A stretch of DNA of 64,000 bases from Streptomyces sp. SJL17-4 (GTDB taxonomy: Bacteria > Actinomycetota > Actinomycetes > Streptomycetales > Streptomycetaceae), in assembly GCF_036826855.1 (NCBI RefSeq), contig NZ_CP104578.1, positions 1,240,001 to 1,304,000 on the forward strand. The letters are read 5' to 3'. The notes under the pieces are model-generated. The model saw only the letters and a list, made by a program, of their open reading frames with translations, had not been told where the DNA came from and searched no databases. This document shows positions 1-9,725 of the stretch, piece by piece (position 1 is the stretch's first letter; every line of letters starts with the position of its first letter). A program made the position numbers and the translations under genes.

Positions 1-132
1 CGGGTCAGGCACCCTCCCGAGCAGCGCTCCCGCCGCCACACACTCCCGCCGCTCCACCGGCCCCGCGGCCGTAGCCGTCTGCACGGCGAAGCCCCACCTT
101 TCCCGACTCAGCCCAACGACAAGGACCGACCC

Positions 133-969
133 ATCGAAATCCACCCGACCACCGCTTCCCTCCCCCTGCTGGGCGAGGACGAGTTGACGGCCCTGGCCAT
201 CAACATCCAGGACAACGGGCTTCTCCAGCCCATCGTCCTCGACCGCCATGGACGACTCCTCGACGGCCGCTGCCGACTCGCTGCCTGCGAACGCGTCGGC
301 GTAGAACCGGCATTCACCACCTACCAGGGCGACACCCCGGACATATACGTCCTGTCCGTCAACCTGCACCGCCGCCATCTCTCCAAGGGGCAGGTCGCGA
401 TGATCGCGGTCAAGGCCCGTTCCGCGTCGGAACAGGAGGAACGTTCCGCGTCGGATCACGACGAGCGTTCCGAGGCGGAACAGACGGCCCGCTCCCTGGG
501 AAAGCAGGTCGGTGTCGGCGTCGCTGTTCTGGGGCGGGCCAGCACCGTCCTGCAGCACGCGCCCGACCTTGTCGACCCGGTCATCAACGGCACCATGGGA
601 CTGGACGAGGCATACGCCGTCGCCCGGGAGAACAAGGAACGCGCCAACGGCGCCGAAGCCCAACTCGCCCGCCTGCGGGAACAGGATCCCGAACTGGCCG
701 ACCGGGTGGTCGCGGGCACCTTGACGCTGGCCGGAGCGCGGGCGGAGTACACCGAACGCGTCGAAGAGGACAAGCGGCAGCGGCGGGTGGCCACCCGCCT
801 GCTGGAAGAACTCGTCCCGCCGCTCGCTCAGACCCGTGGCACGGGCACGTTCAGCCGGTACGACCCCGCGTACGCCACCGACGCGCCCATCACCCGCGAG
901 ACCATCGCGCACGCCATGACGGCGCTCACGGAGATGGCCCAGGTCTGGCAGGAGCGTGACCTGCCGTGA
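133..969 (+). CDS. ParB-like nuclease-domain protein (ATC start)
   Basis: A ParB/Srx-like fold protein of about 278 residues. The N-terminal part (NGLLQPIVL, then LDGRCRLAAC and LHRRHLSKGQ) matches the ParB-type domain found in plasmid partition proteins and in regulators carried by actinobacterial elements. The reading frame is open to the left edge of the window and has no ATG or GTG before the domain. The best start is ATC at 133, seven bases after AAGGA (121-125), the spacing seen throughout this block. TTG at 184 would cut into the domain. The charged middle (repeated RSASE/RSEAE, about residues 95-120) is followed by a helical segment. It overlaps the next gene (GTGATGA). Role in partition or transcriptional control is inferred from the family. 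Confidence 0.7.
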   Translation: MEIHPTTASLPLLGEDELTALAINIQDNGLLQPIVLDRHGRLLDGRCRLAACERVGVEPAFTTYQGDTPDIYVLSVNLHRRHLSKGQVAMIAVKARSASEQEERSASDHDERSEAEQTARSLGKQVGVGVAVLGRASTVLQHAPDLVDPVINGTMGLDEAYAVARENKERANGAEAQLARLREQDPELADRVVAGTLTLAGARAEYTERVEEDKRQRRVATRLLEELVPPLAQTRGTGTFSRYDPAYATDAPITRETIAHAMTALTEMAQVWQERDLP

Positions 970-1466
970 TGAGCGAGGCCGAACTCCGCCTACGGCACAT
1001 GGTCGAACAGACCTCACGTACTGTCACCGACGCCGAAGGTCGAATCAACAGACGTAACTTCGTCGACGCGGTGCGCAGCAAGCTCGGCGACGGCGATCTG
1101 GACCCGGCCACACAGGTCATAGCCCTGGACAGACTCGCCGAAAAGCTCGTCACGGACTACGGGGACAAGCACAATCCCCGGCCCAGGGGGCCGAACAGCC
1201 TGTTCCACCCCGACGACATCCTCAAGCTGGGCAACGGCAACTGGGTGCGGATGGCCCGCGCCAAAGACTTCGACGTTGTCGCGTGGCAACGGCTGTCGCG
1301 AAGGAACCGGGTACACGTCGATGAAGCGGACAACAAGATCAATGATTACTCGGACGCACGCCTCGACGCCTTCCGTACCACCCCCGGCAACGTCGACCTC
1401 ATCGACCTGGAACGCTTCGTCTTCGGCTGGACCGAGGAGGAAGCCGGTCAGACCGGTCTCTTCTGA
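969..1466 (+). CDS. Hypothetical protein coupled to the ParB-like gene
   Basis: A soluble protein of 165 residues that I do not recognise. Its ATG overlaps the stop codon of the ParB-like gene, so the two are probably translationally coupled and work together. It is hydrophilic and helical, with several Asn/Asp-rich turns in the second half (HVDEADNKINDYSDARLDAF). No signal peptide, membrane segment or Pro/Ala-rich tail is visible, which sets it apart from the accessory proteins further down. A role as a ParB partner is only a guess from position. Confidence 0.6.
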   Translation: MSEAELRLRHMVEQTSRTVTDAEGRINRRNFVDAVRSKLGDGDLDPATQVIALDRLAEKLVTDYGDKHNPRPRGPNSLFHPDDILKLGNGNWVRMARAKDFDVVAWQRLSRRNRVHVDEADNKINDYSDARLDAFRTTPGNVDLIDLERFVFGWTEEEAGQTGLF

Positions 1467-1564
1467 GCACGGCCGCACACGCTGCGACCCGGCTGTCCCG
1501 GCCACAAGTCGCCCCACGTCCGGCCGCGCTACCGACCGCCGGACCGATCCCCTCGACGGAGCCC

Positions 1565-2293
1565 ATGCCCCCTAGCCAAACCCTTCTGCCCACCTTCGCG
1601 GTCGAGTTCGCCGCCCGCCTGCCCGGCACATGGACGAGCCAGTACTACCGCCACGCCGCGTATAGCGAGCAGTTCCCGGTGGCCGAGCGCCTGTGGGACT
1701 CCGATCACGTCGACTGGGCCGTGAGCGAGCACGTCCTCGGGCATCACGCCGTCCTTGCGGGTCCGGCCGGCGGGGAGCTCTACGTCATCGACCGGCCCCT
1801 CCGCCGCGGTCAGTTCCTCGTCGCGGCGCTGGAGCCCGTCGGATTCCTGCCGCATCACTTCCGTGGCGTGCCCGAGCCGAACGGCATCGCAGTCGGCGCC
1901 GATCCCGTACGGGCCGCCGCCACGGTCAGCCGTCGGCTTCTGCCCCGCTATTCGAGGGCTGCCGAGGCCCTACGCGCGCAGGCCCGGCTGCGGCCGGAAC
2001 CGCCGGCCCATCGCCAGGCCCCGCCCGAAACGACGAAGGCGGTGACGCTCACCCGCTACAACGACGGCGTCCTCGGAACCCCGTACGCGAGCGTCCCGGC
2101 CGAGGCCCGCGACGCGCTGTACCTCTCCGGGTTCCAGTACGTCCCCGAACAGGGCGCGTTCCTCCTCCCCGTCGGGTACGGGCCCGTCGCGACCGCCGTA
2201 CGGATCCAGGTGCTCGCCGCCCGACTCGCTCAGGCCGACATCGGGCTCAACCTCCGCCACACCCCGGCGCGCCCCGAGCCGCAGCCACCGTGA
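1565..2293 (+). CDS. LPGxWT-motif accessory protein, paralogue 1
   Basis: One of three paralogues in the window (others at 5713 and 15345) that share LPGxWTSQY, a GELYVID-type strand and a RLLPRY-type helix. I cannot name the domain; it resembles the DUF317-rich accessory proteins of Streptomyces elements. The domain is complete. After the stop at 2293 the +1-related frame stays open to 2397 and encodes a Pro/Ala/Arg tail ending RSR, like the tails of neighbouring proteins. A one-base frameshift near 2270 may therefore have removed the natural C-terminus. Start is ATG 1565 with GGAG just upstream (short spacing). Confidence 0.6.
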   Translation: MPPSQTLLPTFAVEFAARLPGTWTSQYYRHAAYSEQFPVAERLWDSDHVDWAVSEHVLGHHAVLAGPAGGELYVIDRPLRRGQFLVAALEPVGFLPHHFRGVPEPNGIAVGADPVRAAATVSRRLLPRYSRAAEALRAQARLRPEPPAHRQAPPETTKAVTLTRYNDGVLGTPYASVPAEARDALYLSGFQYVPEQGAFLLPVGYGPVATAVRIQVLAARLAQADIGLNLRHTPARPEPQPP

Positions 2294-2511
2294 CCGCGTC
2301 TCCGGCTCCCGCGTCTCAGGCGCGGCGCCGCCCGGCCGGTACGGCCGTCCCTGCTGCGGCGACCGGCGGCCCTCGGGCGGCGCACCGCTCTCGGTGACGC
2401 CCCCCCCGACACAAACCCATGGCAGCCCGGGCTTCGAGCGTCCCCACCCGCTGAAGGAGGCCGTCGTCCCCTACCACCCGGCGCGCTCGACGCCCTCGAC
2501 CCCGACGAAAC

Positions 2512-2933
2512 ATGAGCGCTCCGCACTCCTTGGAGTCACCCTCGCCGAACCTCACGCTGTCCCCTGCCACCCCGACCGACCCCGATGGCCGCTACCCCTT
2601 CGGCCACCTCGTCCTGTCGCTCACCGACCAGCTCAACGGCACGGCCTCGTTCCGCCAGGCCGCCACGCTCACGGACCAGGTCTGGAGCCGGTCGACGGTC
2701 TGCTGGAGCGGGTCGCCGAGTTCTTCGAAGCAGCCGGCGAAAAGGCAAAGGAGTCAGAGGACGACGATGCCTTCGACCTCGCCGCCGACTTCGAAGCAGC
2801 CGCCCAGGACATCCGCGCGCTCGGTGAGCAGCTGCACACCGCCACCGACCGCATGCGTGCCCTGCGCGCCGTCACGGTCGCCGCACGCCCTGCCGTTCCG
2901 CCCCCGGCCGCTCGGCCGGGCCGCAGTCGGTGA
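2512..2933 (+). CDS. Small helical accessory protein, interrupted by a frameshift
   Basis: The N-terminal half (from ATG 2512; DGRYPFGHLVLSLTDQL) and the C-terminal half (LLERVAEFFEAAGEKAKE to the stop at 2933) lie in different frames. The coding signal passes from one to the other near 2685. Joined, they give a protein of about 140 residues with amphipathic helices, an acidic middle and a Pro/Ala-rich tail ending PGRSR. Function unknown. The frameshift is either an assembly error or a real lesion. A strong AAGGAGG (2454-2460) lies 50 bp upstream of ATG 2512 without a plausible start at normal distance, so the N-terminus is uncertain. Confidence 0.5.
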
Positions 2934-2984
2934 ACTCCGCGCCCAGCCCGACCCGCTGAAACCTCACCCTCAAGGAACACCGAC

Positions 2985-3998
2985 ATTCGCTACCCGTACA
3001 AGCACGTGCTCCCCGTACTCGCCACCGCCCTCCTCACTCTGACCGTCACCGCCTGCAGCTCCGACAGAGCCGACACCGCCGCACCTCCCCCCAGCAGCTC
3101 GCCCGCAGCCCGGGAGCCGGCCCTGACCAAGCAGGAAGCGCTGGCCCAGCTCACCCGGCACGCCACCACCAGAAACACGGCGATGCAGCGCCTGGACCAC
3201 ACGCTGCTCGACACGGTGGAGGGCGGCCCCCAGCTGGATCAGTCCCTCGCCGACCTCAAGGAGTCCAGCGCACGACCCGACGGCCAGGGCCCGGCCACCC
3301 GCCGGGTCGCGTACGACACCGCCTCCGCGCAGTTGTACATCCCCCGGTTCGCGCCGGGCGAGAAGCGCTGGTTCGCCGCCACCGTCGACGTCGGCAGCAC
3401 CGTCGTCAAGAGGAGCCGCATCCTGGTCTTCGCGCGCAACGCGGGCGGGTGGGAACTGGCCGCGTCTGCGGACCTGAACACCGATGTGCCGCCGCAGATC
3501 GCCCTCGACGAGGACGGCTACGCCACCGCCGTCACCGCGACGACCGCCGCGGACCGGCTGCGCAGCGCCGTTCTCGACAACTTCGTCACCGGAGGCGAGA
3601 AGGACGGCCGGAAGGTCTTCGCCCCCTCCGTGGCCAGCCGCCTGCAGATCCGCGTCCACGACGAGATCGGCAGCCGTCTCAAGCCCAAGGGCACCACCGT
3701 CTTCGGCCCGGCCGGAACGCCCCACGCCGACGCCTACGGCCTGAAGACAGCCGACGGCCGCACCCTGGTCATCTTCAGTCACGCACACACCCAGACCGAC
3801 TCCGCGGCCCAGCCCGGCCTGCGGATCCGGCCGGACGAGGAAGAGCGCGCCTGGCTCGGCACCACGCCTTTGGCCTCCATCACCTACACCTTCACGTGCG
3901 TCGACGTCGCCACCGACACCGGAGCCGGCGCTCCGGCCGACCTGCTGACGTACGCCTGCGGCCGTACGAACGCCACCGGACCGTCCTTCGGCATCTGA
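2985..3998 (+). CDS. Predicted lipoprotein (ATT start)
   Basis: An exported protein of about 337 residues with a lipoprotein signal peptide: a short basic region (RYPYK), a hydrophobic stretch (LPVLATALLTLTV) and the lipobox-like TAC followed by SSD. Only a start at ATT 2985 supplies the basic n-region and sits at the correct distance (8 bases) from AAGGA (2972-2976). The first canonical start, GTG 3006, lies inside the signal peptide and 29 bases from that ribosome-binding site. The mature part is a mixed alpha/beta protein of no family I recognise. It probably acts at the cell surface; a link to conjugation is possible from location only. Confidence 0.65.
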   Translation: MRYPYKHVLPVLATALLTLTVTACSSDRADTAAPPPSSSPAAREPALTKQEALAQLTRHATTRNTAMQRLDHTLLDTVEGGPQLDQSLADLKESSARPDGQGPATRRVAYDTASAQLYIPRFAPGEKRWFAATVDVGSTVVKRSRILVFARNAGGWELAASADLNTDVPPQIALDEDGYATAVTATTAADRLRSAVLDNFVTGGEKDGRKVFAPSVASRLQIRVHDEIGSRLKPKGTTVFGPAGTPHADAYGLKTADGRTLVIFSHAHTQTDSAAQPGLRIRPDEEERAWLGTTPLASITYTFTCVDVATDTGAGAPADLLTYACGRTNATGPSFGI

Positions 3999-4141
3999 CC
4001 GCACGGCCGACCGAGTTCACGCCCGTCTCGGCATGAGAGACCACGGTGACCACCGTCTCTTCGTCGTCCGTCTCACCGAGGCGGCGACGGCGGCATCACC
4101 GTCCACGCGGCGCCGCCGAGCACCCTTCGAAAGGAGTCTTC

Positions 4142-4573
4142 CTGAAGCAGCACTTCAACTTCGGCCAGCACCCTGAGTACGGATTCGTCGCCGCCCCCGC
4201 CGCGAACACGACGCCGCACCTCGCCCACTGGTACCTCACGGCAGAGCAGTTCGAGCCCGTCCCCGGCTTGGAGGGCCTGTACCGGCTGACCAGCCCCGAG
4301 TACGACGGCGTGCGCCGCACCCGCCAGGCCGTCCACGACTTGCGCCGGCACGGATTCGACGTCCACGCCGATTACACCCTCGATCCCGCCCAGAGCGCTG
4401 GCCCGCCCCGGATCCAGCCCCGGGCCGGTCTGATGGAACGCCGATCCCGGATCGCCCAGGCCGCCGGGATCCGCTCCACTCAGTACCGGCCGGCCGTCAC
4501 CGCCCAGGCCGCACCCACGTCCCCGCGGCCAGCCAGTCCGCTCGCCGCCTCCGGACATGGGCGTGCCCGGTGA
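4142..4573 (+). CDS. GF-motif accessory protein (CTG start)
   Basis: A 143-residue protein. CTG at 4142 follows AAAGGAG (4130-4136) by five bases. A longer frame reading begins further upstream but its extra N-terminus is Arg-rich and unlike a real protein. The middle carries a pattern shared with the proteins at 4570, 9349, 14686 and 16117: a hydrophobic helix, a GF/EQF turn, an L/W strand, then a helix ending in GFDVHADYTLDP. The tail is Pro/Ala/Arg-rich and ends GHGRAR. Its stop overlaps the GTG of the next gene. Function unknown. Confidence 0.6.
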   Translation: MKQHFNFGQHPEYGFVAAPAANTTPHLAHWYLTAEQFEPVPGLEGLYRLTSPEYDGVRRTRQAVHDLRRHGFDVHADYTLDPAQSAGPPRIQPRAGLMERRSRIAQAAGIRSTQYRPAVTAQAAPTSPRPASPLAASGHGRAR

Positions 4574-5310
4574 CCGAGAACGCGATCAGCATCGTCCGAG
4601 GCCGGGGCGGTGAGGTGGTGGCGGAGGGGCCGATCGACTCGCTCGCCTCCGAGCTGCTCTCCCGCGCCGGGTTCGTTCACCAGTACACCCTGCGCGGCAC
4701 GTGGCACCGCCTCCCCTTCGACATGGGCGAGGAATGGGAGAACGACCACGCCTCCCACGCCGCCGAAATGCTGCGCGCCGCCCGCTACGCGGTACAGCTC
4801 GATCCCTCCCTCTCCCCCACCACCCGTCCTCGGGACACCGCCGGCGACGGCACCCCGCGATCCGTACGAGGCGCGGCCCAGACCCTGAGGACCTGGGCGC
4901 AGAACACTGACGGCCTGAAGCAGCCGTACCAGGCGGGCCGGGCGCTCACCCTCCTCGCCCAGGGCGAGGGCAGTCTTCTGCGGCCCGCGGCCGACCTGCT
5001 GCTCGGCACCGCGTCCGCCGTCTCCGCGCTCCAGGGTCCCGCGCACGACCGGGACGCGCGGCGCCTGGCCGAACTCGCGGGAGTCCTGAGGGTCGTGGAG
5101 ATCGAAGTCGACCGGATCGCCCTGCGCCTGCAAGCAACCCCCGACGTCCCGGCCTCCGCCACCGAGCAGCTGTCAAACGCGGTGGTCGAGGCTCCGGCGA
5201 AGCTGCAGGCCCTCGTCCATCGCCTCAGCCAACAGCGAGCGCGGGAGTACGAGGCCCGCCTGGCCCCGCCAGCGGCCCCGGGGCCGAGCGGCGGGGGCCG
5301 CAGCCGGTGA
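4570..5310 (+). CDS. GF-motif plus helical-bundle accessory protein
   Basis: A 246-residue protein starting at GTG 4570 inside the stop codon of the preceding gene. The first 80 residues carry the GF-motif module (LSRAGFVHQYTLRGTWHRLP, then AARYAVQLDPSL). Residues 90-215 form a long helical bundle. The tail is Pro/Gly-rich and ends GGGRSR, one of five exact RSR endings in this block. GTGA overlaps at both ends suggest an operon with 4142 and 5307. No enzyme motif is visible. Confidence 0.65.
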   Translation: MTENAISIVRGRGGEVVAEGPIDSLASELLSRAGFVHQYTLRGTWHRLPFDMGEEWENDHASHAAEMLRAARYAVQLDPSLSPTTRPRDTAGDGTPRSVRGAAQTLRTWAQNTDGLKQPYQAGRALTLLAQGEGSLLRPAADLLLGTASAVSALQGPAHDRDARRLAELAGVLRVVEIEVDRIALRLQATPDVPASATEQLSNAVVEAPAKLQALVHRLSQQRAREYEARLAPPAAPGPSGGGRSR

Positions 5311-5726
5311 ACACGGACGCCCCGGAGGCGCCGTCCGGGAACGAACTGCGCAGAAGGGCCCGCGCGGAGGCCCTGCCCTTCCTCTCGGCGCTCGCGCTGC
5401 CCGACCCGGCCGAGGCCGTCCGGGCATGGACACAGCAGGTCACTACCGCCCGGAGCGCCGCGCAGGTCCGCGTCCTCCTGGACGCCCAGACCGGGACGGA
5501 GGCGAGCACCCTCCTTGCGCTGCGGGAGCTCCTTCGCGCCGCCGCCACGTGGTGCCGCGACCGCGGCCAGCCGGCGCTCGCCGAGCGCTACCTGCGCACG
5601 AGCGACCTCCTCGAGATCACCGACCGGCAGCTCTACCAGCTCGGCGTCGATCACCTCACAGCCTTCCACACCCGAGCGCCCGCAGGCCGCTCCGACCGAA
5701 AGGGACCCACCGCTGAATCCCACTGA
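5307..5726 (+). CDS. Small helical accessory protein
   Basis: A 139-residue, mostly helical protein (ALPFLSALALPDPAEAVRAW, LLALRELLRAAATWCRDRG, AERYLRTSDLLEITDRQLY). GTG 5307 overlaps the previous stop, and its own 3' end overlaps the CTG start of the next gene by 14 bases. The C-terminus is hydrophilic but lacks the arginine ending of most neighbours. I do not recognise the family. Confidence 0.6.
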   Translation: MNTDAPEAPSGNELRRRARAEALPFLSALALPDPAEAVRAWTQQVTTARSAAQVRVLLDAQTGTEASTLLALRELLRAAATWCRDRGQPALAERYLRTSDLLEITDRQLYQLGVDHLTAFHTRAPAGRSDRKGPTAESH

Positions 5727-6807
5727 CCTGGTTCTGCTCGCCCAAGCGGCCGGCGGCTCAGCCAGCCGATCCTCCACCGAGATCACGTTGTTCACGAGCG
5801 AGCACGACGGCGTGGTCGGGCTCGTCGACGGCGCCAACTGGCGCTGGGCGCATACCGCGATGGAGCTCGCTGGGTTCGAGAAGACACCGGACGGCAACAA
5901 GGCCGTTTCGCTGAGCGATCTCGCCCGCGCCCGCGAGGTCCTCCTCACCCTGGGCGTGGTCACCCGGCTCGCCGGAGTCACGGTCAACGCGAGCAGCGAG
6001 ACCTACGTCGGGGACTTCGCCCGCGACATCGTGGAGCACCTCCCCGGCAGGTGGACGGTGAGGGTTGAGAACTACGCGATGAAGGTATGGCAAGGGGACC
6101 TCGCCGACTGCCTGTGGAGCACCGGTCACGTGGCGAGCACGCTGGCCAATCACCGTGTCGCGCGGGCGGCCATTCTCCGGCGCGACGACGGAGCCGAACT
6201 CACCGTCCTGAGGGACCCCCGCCGGGACCTGTACCACGTGGGCGCCCTGCGTCCACGCGACATCGGCCCCGACGGGCTCGTCACTCCTCCCCCGGGCGTG
6301 ACGGTGCCACCGGTACCCTCCAAGGCCGCCAACGTGATCCGCACGCACCTGTTGCCGGCCTACACGCGGGCCGTTCTCCACTGCCGGGTCAACTCCCTTG
6401 AAGGGGACTTGTCCTGGACACGCGAGGCGTACGAGGCGGGCACGATTCCCGAGCCGCCTCCGGCAGATCTCGTGGACTCTTTCGCACGGTTCGCTACAGC
6501 CGTCCCGCATGTCGCCGCCGCCGTGCGGGCCCTTGTGCGGCTCAACGAGCGCGAGGCGGCATTCCTGCGGGAGGTGGACGACATCATCGGCACACCCGAC
6601 GCGGACACCGAGGCGCCTCCAGCGCTCCGCCACGACGATCCGCTGGCCTGGTGGCTCCTCCTAGGCGGCGAGGGACTGATCGAGCTGGCCCAGCGAGCAG
6701 TCGCCGCCAGCGAGCCACATGCCGCCGAGGCATTGCGCCCTCTTATGTCCCCGCGGGCTCTTCCGCCCGCACCGCCTCGGGCCTCCTCCCCGGCTCCGCA
6801 TCTGTGA
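5713..6807 (+). CDS. LPGxWT-motif accessory protein, paralogue 2 (CTG start)
   Basis: A protein of 364 residues beginning at CTG 5713, seven bases after AAAGGGA (5699-5705). The N-terminal 100 residues contain a GF-type module (MELAGFEKTPDGNKAVSL). Next comes the LPGxWT domain (LPGRWTVRVENYAMKVWQGD) shared with 1565 and 15345, then a helical C-terminal domain (FARFATAVPHVAAAVRALVRL). It thus looks like a fusion of modules found separately elsewhere in the block. The longer frame starting at TTG 5515 runs inside the previous gene and is rejected. The tail is Pro/Ala-rich (PPAPPRASSPAPHL) without the arginine ending. Confidence 0.6.
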   Translation: MNPTDLVLLAQAAGGSASRSSTEITLFTSEHDGVVGLVDGANWRWAHTAMELAGFEKTPDGNKAVSLSDLARAREVLLTLGVVTRLAGVTVNASSETYVGDFARDIVEHLPGRWTVRVENYAMKVWQGDLADCLWSTGHVASTLANHRVARAAILRRDDGAELTVLRDPRRDLYHVGALRPRDIGPDGLVTPPPGVTVPPVPSKAANVIRTHLLPAYTRAVLHCRVNSLEGDLSWTREAYEAGTIPEPPPADLVDSFARFATAVPHVAAAVRALVRLNEREAAFLREVDDIIGTPDADTEAPPALRHDDPLAWWLLLGGEGLIELAQRAVAASEPHAAEALRPLMSPRALPPAPPRASSPAPHL

Positions 6808-6838
6808 CCTCCCCGCCGACCGAACCCACGGAGTCCCC

Positions 6839-8004
6839 ATCAGTTCAACTTCCATCGCCGATACGGCAATCGATGCCCTCAACACGTACTCGGCCCGCTA
6901 TGCCGACATTAGGGCGCGCAGCGACAAGTCCCTGAAACGGGTCCGCCACAGCATGGGCTGGCCGGACAGCGTGCACGCGGAGCGGCAGATCGAAGCCGAG
7001 TGTCACCGCGAGCAGTCCGAGGCGTTCGACGTCCTGCTCCCGCAAATACCGCGCTCCTCATCGACCGGGCCCGTGCCGCGCTGCGGTTCCAGCCGCCCTC
7101 CCGGCATCTGGCCGGCTGGTCGCTGCTCGTGGACGACCTGGAAGCAGCAGCCGAGCAGGCCCGCTCCTTGCGCAGAGGCCCCGCGGGTGATGCCGCACCC
7201 CCCACCGGCCTCGTCCTACGCCAGTGCGGGGAAACCTGGGCGGAGCGGGCGAAGCTCCTGTGCGACCTCGCCGTTCAAGAATGGCCGCCGCCACCAGGGC
7301 CGGAGCTGCCGGCGGACGAGGAAGCACGGTGGACCGCCCACGCCCAGGACGTCCGCCGACGCCACATGATGTACCTGTACGAGTCCCGGTACGACGCCTC
7401 GGGCCGGCAGCTCACCGTTGTCGGGGTCCCGCACCTCGACGAGCCCATCGCGGACTGCGTGCTCATCGTCGCCGGGGACGTCGACGGCACCGCGATGCGG
7501 GTGCTTGGCCGGTACGACATCTACGACCATGCCCTGGCCACCCTGCCGCCGCCCGTCCAGCCCGGTGTCCTACACCCGCGCGGACGATTCCCCAAGGGCG
7601 CGGGCACGATTCCGGCGCTGGCCGATCTCATCGAGGATGTCGCCGACGCCACGCACAGCCAGGCGGTCGCCGACGCCATCGGCCATGTGGCCGGCGACGG
7701 CACCGGCCCCAGCCACCTGTCCCAGCTCTCCGACCTCCTTGGCGAGTGCGCCGACTTCGCGCTTGCCACCGAGACGGTCGCCGGCCGGGACCTGTCGGTA
7801 CGGCTCCGGGGCCTGATCGTCCAGGCCGACCTGCTGGACCGCCAGCTCCGGCAGGCGCTGGTCGCCTTCGAGGACACCATCGCCGTCCTGCCGCCGCACC
7901 GCACCCCGCAGCCCCGGCACATCAAGCCCCCACCCGCCGTGCGAACCATCCCGCCGCCCGCACCCGCCACGGCCACACCGCCCCGCATCCCGCGCTGCCT
8001 GTAA
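6839..8004 (+). CDS. Helical accessory protein, frameshifted (ATC start)
   Basis: The N-terminal part (ISSTSIADTAIDALNTYSAR, from ATC 6839 five bases after GGAG) and the main part (TALLIDRARAALRFQPPSRH to the stop at 8004) lie in different frames and meet near 7044 (cgcaaatacc). Joined they give a helical protein of about 388 residues with a Pro-rich tail. The middle contains ESRYDASGRQLTVVGVPHLD and IADCVLIVAGDVDG. No known family. The indel must be checked in reads before the gene is called broken. Confidence 0.55.
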
Positions 8005-8096
8005 CCCAGGCACGGACGCGGGGAACCCCCGCCACCTCCCGGAAAGCCCTGCTCGTCTTGCTCCTGGCCGATCCCCCATCCACCGCACCGCCGCCT

Positions 8097-9338
8097 GTGA
8101 CCTACCGGGCCGTTCTGGGTACGCGCCATGTCATCCGCCTGCTGGCCGGCACCCTGACCGGCCGGATGCCCAGCGGCATGGTCGCCGTCTCCCTGGTCCT
8201 GTGGGTCACCGGCGGCGGAGGGTCGCTGACGACGGCCAGCACGCTCGCCGCCGTCTACGGGCTGACCGCCAGCGTCACCCAGCCGGTGAAGGGCCGACTC
8301 ATGGACCGGCATGGGCAAACCCGGGTAAGCGCGCCCGCCGCCGTCATCGCCAGCAGCAGCCTGTTCGCCCTGCCTGTCATCGGGCCGGGCGGCAGCATGT
8401 GGGCGATCGGCGCCGCCGTCGCAGTCGCCGGACTCGCCAATCCGCCGCTGGAATCGGGGCTGAGGTCCCTGTGGCCGAGCGTCGTGACCGACCCGGGCCA
8501 GAGGAAGGTCATCCAAGCCCTCGACACCGGCTCCCAGGGCCTCATGTACGTCACCGGGCCGCTCCTGGCCACCTGGCTCGCCGCCACATTCGGCGCGGAC
8601 ACCGCCCTGGCCGCGGCCTCCGTGTTCGGCCTGCTCGGCACCACCACCGTCCTCACCTCCGCGCCGTCGCGCACCTGGCACCCCCACCGCAGAGAAGTGA
8701 CCACGGCCGCCCGGTCGGCGAAACGACAGCCTCTCGCGAGCAGCGGCATGGTGCTGTTGTGCACCGGCCTTGCCGCCGTCGGGATTCCCCTGGGCGGGCT
8801 GAGCGTCTGGGCCGCCGCCATCGCCGAGACGCACCACGCCGCCTGGCTGACCGGTGTGCTGCCGGCCGCGTTCTCTACCGGCTCCTTCCTCGGCGGCCTG
8901 CTCTTCGCCCGCCTCGCCCGCCGCGCCGCACCCTCCACCCAACTCCTCTACACCGCAGCGCTGTTCGCGACCGGCTGGCTGGGGCTGCTAATCCAGTCGG
9001 GCACGCAGGCGGCGATCGTCGCCGCCGCTCTTCCCGGGTTGTTCCTCACCATGGTCATCACCTCGGGGTTCGAGACGGTCGACGCCCTCGCTCCCGCCTC
9101 ACGGACCACCGAGGCGTACTCGTGGCTGATCCTCGCTGTCGGCACCGGGCAGGCCGCAGGCTCCGTCCTCGCCGGCAACCTCGCCGACCACGTCCTCGGC
9201 CTGTCCGCGCTCCCTGCCGCCGGCGCCGTCCTCGCCACCACCGTCTTCGCGCTCTCCCGGCCCGCACTCGGCCCGCGCCGCCGACCCGGCCGGCACCGCC
9301 GCACCTCCACCCCACCGTTTTCCCGCCACCACCGATAG
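8097..9338 (+). CDS. MFS-type transporter
   Basis: A membrane protein of 413 residues with about twelve hydrophobic segments and the MFS signature loop between the second and third segments (GRLMDRHGQTR). It resembles drug/sugar-type exporters of the major facilitator superfamily; the substrate cannot be told from sequence. GTG 8097 places the first segment (VIRLLAGTLTGRMPSGMVAV) directly after a short N-terminus, as is usual for the family. The upstream extension is Pro-rich and improbable. The C-terminus is strongly basic (GPRRRPGRHRRTSTPPFSRH). Confidence 0.75.
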   Translation: MTYRAVLGTRHVIRLLAGTLTGRMPSGMVAVSLVLWVTGGGGSLTTASTLAAVYGLTASVTQPVKGRLMDRHGQTRVSAPAAVIASSSLFALPVIGPGGSMWAIGAAVAVAGLANPPLESGLRSLWPSVVTDPGQRKVIQALDTGSQGLMYVTGPLLATWLAATFGADTALAAASVFGLLGTTTVLTSAPSRTWHPHRREVTTAARSAKRQPLASSGMVLLCTGLAAVGIPLGGLSVWAAAIAETHHAAWLTGVLPAAFSTGSFLGGLLFARLARRAAPSTQLLYTAALFATGWLGLLIQSGTQAAIVAAALPGLFLTMVITSGFETVDALAPASRTTEAYSWLILAVGTGQAAGSVLAGNLADHVLGLSALPAAGAVLATTVFALSRPALGPRRRPGRHRRTSTPPFSRHHR

Positions 9339-9348
9339 GAGACCCGCC

Positions 9349-9713
9349 TTGCCCGAAGCACCAGCAGAGCCGTTCATGACGATCCGGCACGCCATCACCG
9401 GCGAGATCACCACCACCGGCTACAACGCCGCCGCCCGGCGGATCCTGCTCCAGGCCGGCTTCGAAGAGGCGCCAGGCTGCGCCTGCCGTGCGACGGAACC
9501 CGGTACGGAGCGGACGCACGGGCCTGCTCGGCGGCCAGCGAGCTGCTCGTCGCCAGCCATCCCGTGCACCTGGACCGAGCCCTCGGTCGGCCGGTGAGCG
9601 CCGACGGTACGCCCCGGTTGGCCCGGTCGCCGATATCGGCACAGTCCGTGATCCACTCCGCGGGCGGCCAGCCTTTCCACATCGCCAACCCCGCCCGCAC
9701 CCGCACCTGTTGA
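9349..9713 (+). CDS. GF-motif accessory protein, frameshifted (TTG start)
   Basis: TTG 9349 follows AGGAG by eight bases and begins a frame with MTIRHAITGEITTTGYNAAA and ILLQAGFEEA. Near 9475 the coding signal moves to another frame (RLPCDGTRYGADARACSAAS, LVASHPVHLD) and ends at TGA 9711. The rejoined protein is about 120 residues and matches the GF-motif module of the gene at 4570 (GF, then RLP, then LD). A single-base indel in a G/C-rich stretch explains the break. Function unknown. Confidence 0.5.
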
Positions 9714-9725
9714 AGGAGCCTCGTT